64,000 bases of DNA from Metallibacterium scheffleri (GTDB lineage Bacteria > Pseudomonadota > Gammaproteobacteria > Xanthomonadales > Rhodanobacteraceae), in the NCBI RefSeq assembly GCF_002077135.1, contig NZ_LDOS01000001.1, positions 1,074,501-1,138,500 of the forward strand. Direction: 5' to 3'. This document shows positions 60,583-64,000 of this stretch, piece after piece. A model generated the notes under the pieces. The model did no database searches. It was not told the origin of the DNA and saw only the letters and a list, made by a program, of their open reading frames with translations. Position numbers and translations under genes: made by a program. How positions within the stretch are numbered: the stretch's first letter is position 1; each line of letters begins with the position of its first letter.

Positions 60583-60921
60583 ATGGATTTCCTGATTCCC
60601 TCCGCCCACGCCGCAGGCGCGGCTCCCGCAGCAGCCCCAGGTGGTGGTGGCCTGCAGTTCATCATCATGATGGTGGTGCTGTTCGGCCTGATGTATTTCA
60701 TGATGATCCGCCCGCAGATGAAGCGGCAGAAAGAACTCAAGAAGATGATTTCCGAGCTGGCCAAGGGCGACGAAGTCATCACCACCGGCGGCATGGTCGG
60801 GCGCATCGACGCCATGGACGAGAGCTTCATCAGCCTCGAGGTGGCGACCAACGTCACCGTGCGCATCCAGCGCCAGGCCATCTCCGCGGTGCTGCCCAAG
60901 GGCACGCTGAAGTCCTCTTGA
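60583..60921 (+). CDS. yajC: Sec translocon accessory protein YajC
   Basis: YajC, 112 residues, part of the SecDF-YajC complex that aids protein export. One membrane helix (about 25-45, 'FIIMMVVLFGLMYFMMI') is followed by the signature 'RPQMKRQKELKKMISELAKGDEVITTGGMVGRI' and a small cytoplasmic domain. A Gly/Ala/Pro-rich stretch precedes the helix. It is the first gene of yajC-secD-secF. Confidence 0.97.
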   Translation: MDFLIPSAHAAGAAPAAAPGGGGLQFIIMMVVLFGLMYFMMIRPQMKRQKELKKMISELAKGDEVITTGGMVGRIDAMDESFISLEVATNVTVRIQRQAISAVLPKGTLKSS

Positions 60922-60967
60922 ACTCGCGTTGCGCCACGCGCTGGCGCGGCCCAGGTGGAACCCGATC

Positions 60968-62824
60968 ATGAACGACTTTCCCCGCTGGAAATACTGGCTG
61001 GTGCTGGTGGTGCTGCTGTTCGGCATCCTGTATGCGCTGCCCAACGCATTCCGTCCGCAGGCCGCGGTGCAGATCCAGGGCAGCAACAGCAACCCGATCA
61101 CGCCCGCGCTGCAGCAGCAGATCGCGCAGGACCTGCAGAAATCCGGCGTGCCCAGCCCCACCCCCGACCTGAAGGGCGAGCGCCTGTTGCTGCGTTTTCC
61201 CAACACCAACGTGCAGCTCAAGGCCTACACCGTGCTGCGCGATGCGCTGGGCGACAAGTACGTGGTGGCGGTGAACCTGGCCAGCTCGGTGCCCGCCTGG
61301 CTGCGCGCCATCGGCGCCAACGCCATGCCGCTGGGCCTGGATCTGCAAGGCGGCGTGCACTTTTTGATGCAGGTGGATGCCAACAGCGTGCTCGACCAGC
61401 AGATGCATCGCTATCTGGAAGACGTGCGCGACAGCCTGCGCGCCAAGAAGATCGACTATCGCAGCGTCGAGCGCCGCGGCAGCACGATCACCGTGGTGCT
61501 GAAGACCGCCGCCGCGCGTGACGCCGCGCGCACGCTGATCAATACCAACGACACCGCGCTGACCGTGGCCAATGGCGCTTCCGGCGCGGGCGACTATGTG
61601 CTGACCGCGGTGCTCAGCCCGGCCGAGATGGACAAGATCGAAGGCTCGATCATCCACCAGAACCTGGCCACCATGCGCAACCGCGTCAACGCGCTGGGCG
61701 TGTCCGAACCGGTGATCCAGCAGCAGGGCGCCACGCGCATCGTGGTCGAACTGCCCGGCGTGCAGGACACCGCCGAGGCCAAGAAGATCCTCGGCGCCAC
61801 CGCCACCATCGAATACCACGCCGTCGATCAGAACGTGGACGTGGCGCAGGCGGTGAAAACCGGCATCGTGCCGCCCGAGGACCGCCTGTACTACATGCGC
61901 GACGGCCAGCCGATCGTGCTGAAGAAACAGGTGATCGCCTCCGGTGACCAGATGCTCAACGCCAGCGCCGGCTTCGACTCGCAGTCCGGCCAGCCCACGG
62001 TCAACGTCGAGCTGGATTCGGCCGCCGCCACGCGCATGTTCGACTTCACCACCAAGAACGTCGGCAAGCCGATGGCGGTGGTGTACATCGAGCGCATCCC
62101 CGAGGTGAAAACCGTCGACGGCAAGGAAGTGCACACCTCCAAGACCAAGGAAATGGTCATCAGCAGCGCCACCGTGCAGGGCGTATTCGGCAAGAACTTC
62201 CAGACCACCGGCCTGACCCAGACCGAGGCCACCAGCCTGGCGCTGCTGCTCAAGTCCGGCTCGCTGGCCGCGCCCATGAACATCGTCGAGGAGCGCGTGA
62301 TCGGTCCCAGCCTGGGCCAGCTCAATATCGAGAAGGGCCTGCTCTCGGTGCTGCTCGGCCTGGGCCTGGTGCTGGTCGCGGCGGCGATCTACTACAAGCT
62401 GTTCGGCCTGGTCGCCGACATCGCCCTGGTGTTCAACCTGATCCTGCTGGTCGCGGTGCTCAGCCTGTTCCAGGCCACGCTGACCATGCCCGGCATCGCC
62501 GGCATCGTGCTCACCCTGGGCATGGCGATCGACGCCAACGTGCTGATCTGCGAGCGCATCCGCGAGGAACTGCGCAACGGCTCGACGCCGCTGGCCTCGA
62601 TCCGCGCCGGCTACGAGAAAGCCTGGGCGACCATCCTCGACGCCAACGTCACCCACCTGCTGGCGGCCACCGGACTGATGATCTTCGCCTCCGGCTCGAT
62701 CCGCGGCTTCGCCATCACGCTCGGCGTGGGCATCCTCACCTCGATGTTCACCTCGGTGACCGTCACCCACGCCGTCACCGCGCTGATCCACGGCGGCCGC
62801 AAGCTCAAGACGCTGTCGGTATAA
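60968..62824 (+). CDS. secD: protein translocase subunit SecD
   Basis: SecD, 618 residues, uses the proton gradient to pull preproteins across the inner membrane. The first helix ('WKYWLVLVVLLFGILYALPNAF') precedes the periplasmic P1 domain with 'LGLDLQGGVHFLMQVD'. Five C-terminal helices contain 'SLGQLNIEKGLLSVLLGLGLVLV' and 'GIVLTLGMAIDANVLICERIREEL', which holds the functional Asp. ATG 60968 is chosen on homology. The gap to secF is ten bases. Confidence 0.97.
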   Translation: MNDFPRWKYWLVLVVLLFGILYALPNAFRPQAAVQIQGSNSNPITPALQQQIAQDLQKSGVPSPTPDLKGERLLLRFPNTNVQLKAYTVLRDALGDKYVVAVNLASSVPAWLRAIGANAMPLGLDLQGGVHFLMQVDANSVLDQQMHRYLEDVRDSLRAKKIDYRSVERRGSTITVVLKTAAARDAARTLINTNDTALTVANGASGAGDYVLTAVLSPAEMDKIEGSIIHQNLATMRNRVNALGVSEPVIQQQGATRIVVELPGVQDTAEAKKILGATATIEYHAVDQNVDVAQAVKTGIVPPEDRLYYMRDGQPIVLKKQVIASGDQMLNASAGFDSQSGQPTVNVELDSAAATRMFDFTTKNVGKPMAVVYIERIPEVKTVDGKEVHTSKTKEMVISSATVQGVFGKNFQTTGLTQTEATSLALLLKSGSLAAPMNIVEERVIGPSLGQLNIEKGLLSVLLGLGLVLVAAAIYYKLFGLVADIALVFNLILLVAVLSLFQATLTMPGIAGIVLTLGMAIDANVLICERIREELRNGSTPLASIRAGYEKAWATILDANVTHLLAATGLMIFASGSIRGFAITLGVGILTSMFTSVTVTHAVTALIHGGRKLKTLSV

Positions 62825-62834
62825 GGACCCAGCC

Positions 62835-63797
62835 ATGGAAATCTTCAACCCGCACAGCAACATCCATTTTCTCAACCTGCGCAAATACAGCATCGGCATC
62901 GCGCTGGTGCTGTTCCTGGGTTCGGTCGCGCTGATCGCCACGCGCGGGCTCAACTACGGGCTGGATTTCACCGGCGGCGTGCTGGTCGAGGTCAGCTACG
63001 CCAAGCCCATCGACGCCGGCGCGGTGCGCGACACCCTGGCCAAGGCCGGCTACGAGCACGCGCTGGTGCAAAGCCTGGGCGGCACGCGCGAGTTGTCCAT
63101 CCGCCTGCAGCCGCACAACGCGGCCGACAAGAACCTCAGCCAGCAGCAGGGCACCGCCGACCAGTTGGCCGCCACGGTGATGAAGGTCCTGCAGGCCGCG
63201 CGTCCCGACGCCACGCTCAAGCGCACCGATTTCGTCGGCCCGCAGGTCGGCTCCGAGCTGCGCAACGACGGCATCGTGGCGGTGATCTTCGTCATCTTCG
63301 GCATCATGATCTACCTGTGGGCGCGCTTCGAGAAACGCTTCGCCGTGGCCGCGCTGATCACCGAGGTGCACGACACCGTGGTCACGCTGGGTTTCTACGC
63401 GCTCACCCAGCGCGATTTCGACCTCACCGTGCTGGCCTCGGTGCTGGCCGTGGTGGGTTATTCGATCAACGACAAGGTCGTCGTGTTCGACCGCGTGCGC
63501 GAGCTGTTCCGCACCGCGCGCCGCGCCGAGCCCGAGGAAGTGCTCAACCGCGCCATCAACAACACCCTGTCGCGCACCATCATCACCTCGTTGTTCACCG
63601 GCATCGCCATGGCCGCGCTGTTCTTCTTCGGCGGCCCCGCCGTGCATGGCTTCGCCATCACCATGCTGTTCGGCATCCTCATCGGCACGCTGTCGTCGAT
63701 CTTCATCTCCAGCCCGCTGCTGCTGTGGATGGGCGTGTCCAAGAAAGACCTGATGCCGGTGACCAAGGACAATCCGGAACTCGCGCGCCGGCCCTGA
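62835..63797 (+). CDS. secF: protein translocase subunit SecF
   Basis: SecF, 320 residues, partner of SecD. Its first helix and 'LNYGLDFTGGVLVEVSY' are followed by a periplasmic domain and five helices with 'VGYSINDKVVVFDRVRELFR' (the functional Asp region), 'INNTLSRTIITSLFT' and 'FGILIGTLSSIFISSPLLLWM'. The length is normal. It is the last gene of the yajC-secDF operon. Confidence 0.97.
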   Translation: MEIFNPHSNIHFLNLRKYSIGIALVLFLGSVALIATRGLNYGLDFTGGVLVEVSYAKPIDAGAVRDTLAKAGYEHALVQSLGGTRELSIRLQPHNAADKNLSQQQGTADQLAATVMKVLQAARPDATLKRTDFVGPQVGSELRNDGIVAVIFVIFGIMIYLWARFEKRFAVAALITEVHDTVVTLGFYALTQRDFDLTVLASVLAVVGYSINDKVVVFDRVRELFRTARRAEPEEVLNRAINNTLSRTIITSLFTGIAMAALFFFGGPAVHGFAITMLFGILIGTLSSIFISSPLLLWMGVSKKDLMPVTKDNPELARRP

Positions 63798-63812
63798 GCG
63801 GACCGCCTCCAG

Positions 63813-63841
63813 GCAAGCCGCGCCTTGCGCGCGCGGCTTGC
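63813..63841. terminator. hairpin after secF (no T-tract)
   Basis: A perfect 11-bp stem, GCAAGCCGCGC/GCGCGGCTTGC, with a seven-base loop lies 15 bases after the secF stop. It is not followed by T residues, so it may be an RNA-stabilising hairpin or a weak terminator. Confidence 0.5.
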
Positions 63842-63864
63842 ACGACCTTCCGGGCGGTGCCAGG

Positions 63865-63880
63865 CTGTTACTTGTAACAG
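63865..63880. promoter_or_regulatory. palindromic operator candidate before mazE-like gene
   Basis: CTGTTAC-TT-GTAACAG, a perfect 7-bp inverted repeat ending 13 bases before the antitoxin start, placed for autoregulation by the antitoxin or toxin-antitoxin complex. Confidence 0.55.
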
Positions 63881-63893
63881 CACGATGCCCGCC

Positions 63894-64000
63894 ATGACCA
63901 CACCCATCGCCGTTCGCGTGTCCCGCCACCGCCAAGCCTTGCGCAAGGCAGGACTGCGCCCGGTGCAGCTCTGGGTTCCCGATACGCGCGCGCCCGGCTT
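63894..64000 (+). CDS. MazE-family (DUF3018) antitoxin, 5' part only
   Basis: The first 35 codons are present: 'RVSRHRQALRKAGLRPVQLW' then 'VPDTRAPG', the hallmark of DUF3018/MazE-type antitoxins. A MazF-like toxin gene would be expected beyond the window. The gene is cut by the window end. A palindrome lies just upstream. Confidence 0.8.
   Translation, partial: MTTPIAVRVSRHRQALRKAGLRPVQLWVPDTRAPG

Overview
The window is GC-rich DNA from a gammaproteobacterium, most likely of the Xanthomonadales/Lysobacterales (Rhodanobacteraceae-like). The reasons are gene orders and families typical of that group: folC-SPOR-cvpA-purF, a GTP-type PEP carboxykinase, metX-hom behind a SAM riboswitch, large TonB-dependent receptors, TPR-sulfotransferases and palindromic REP-type repeats. 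The genus is inference. No rRNA operon or CRISPR array is visible. The only tRNA I found is tRNA-Asn.

Layout. 1-24.2 kb is mostly core chromosome: a DMT exporter, an SPFH/NfeD pair, a hemP locus with a Fur-box-like site, an aldo/keto reductase, an S10 peptidase, darP/pmbA, a secreted DUF1800/DUF1501 pair, ispA-xseB, tilS, folC, an SPOR protein, cvpA, purF, an Oar-like TonB-dependent receptor and ppnN. At 24.2 kb a tRNA-Asn gene is the attachment site of a compact 7.0-kb integrative element (about 24309-31304). It is bounded by an 18-bp repeat of the tRNA 3' end. It carries a P4-type integrase, vapBC, an AlpA-type regulator, a DUF3631 replication-type ATPase with an iteron-like palindromic cluster inside its 3' end, and a run of tiny genes linked by ATGA stop/start overlaps.

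31.6-45.4 kb holds an outer-membrane-like protein, a second TonB-dependent receptor, and then four TPR-sulfotransferases, one TPR plus aspartyl/asparaginyl beta-hydroxylase fusion and one short sulfotransferase. This is a candidate protein- or peptide-modification locus and is, with the integrative element, the most unusual part of the window. 45.4-53.3 kb returns to metabolism: pckG, a TetR/hydrolase/fadE fatty-acid module, a REP-rich intergenic region and prfC.

53.5-58.0 kb is a methionine locus (metZ, a 2-oxoglutarate dioxygenase, metX, hom). The metX leader combines a 36-bp palindrome centred on AGACGTCT (the met-box sequence), a consensus-like promoter and a complete SAM-I riboswitch. 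58.1-64 kb holds a PsiF-type protein with His/Met-rich repeats, a class III aminotransferase, yajC-secD-secF and the start of a MazE-like antitoxin gene cut by the window end.
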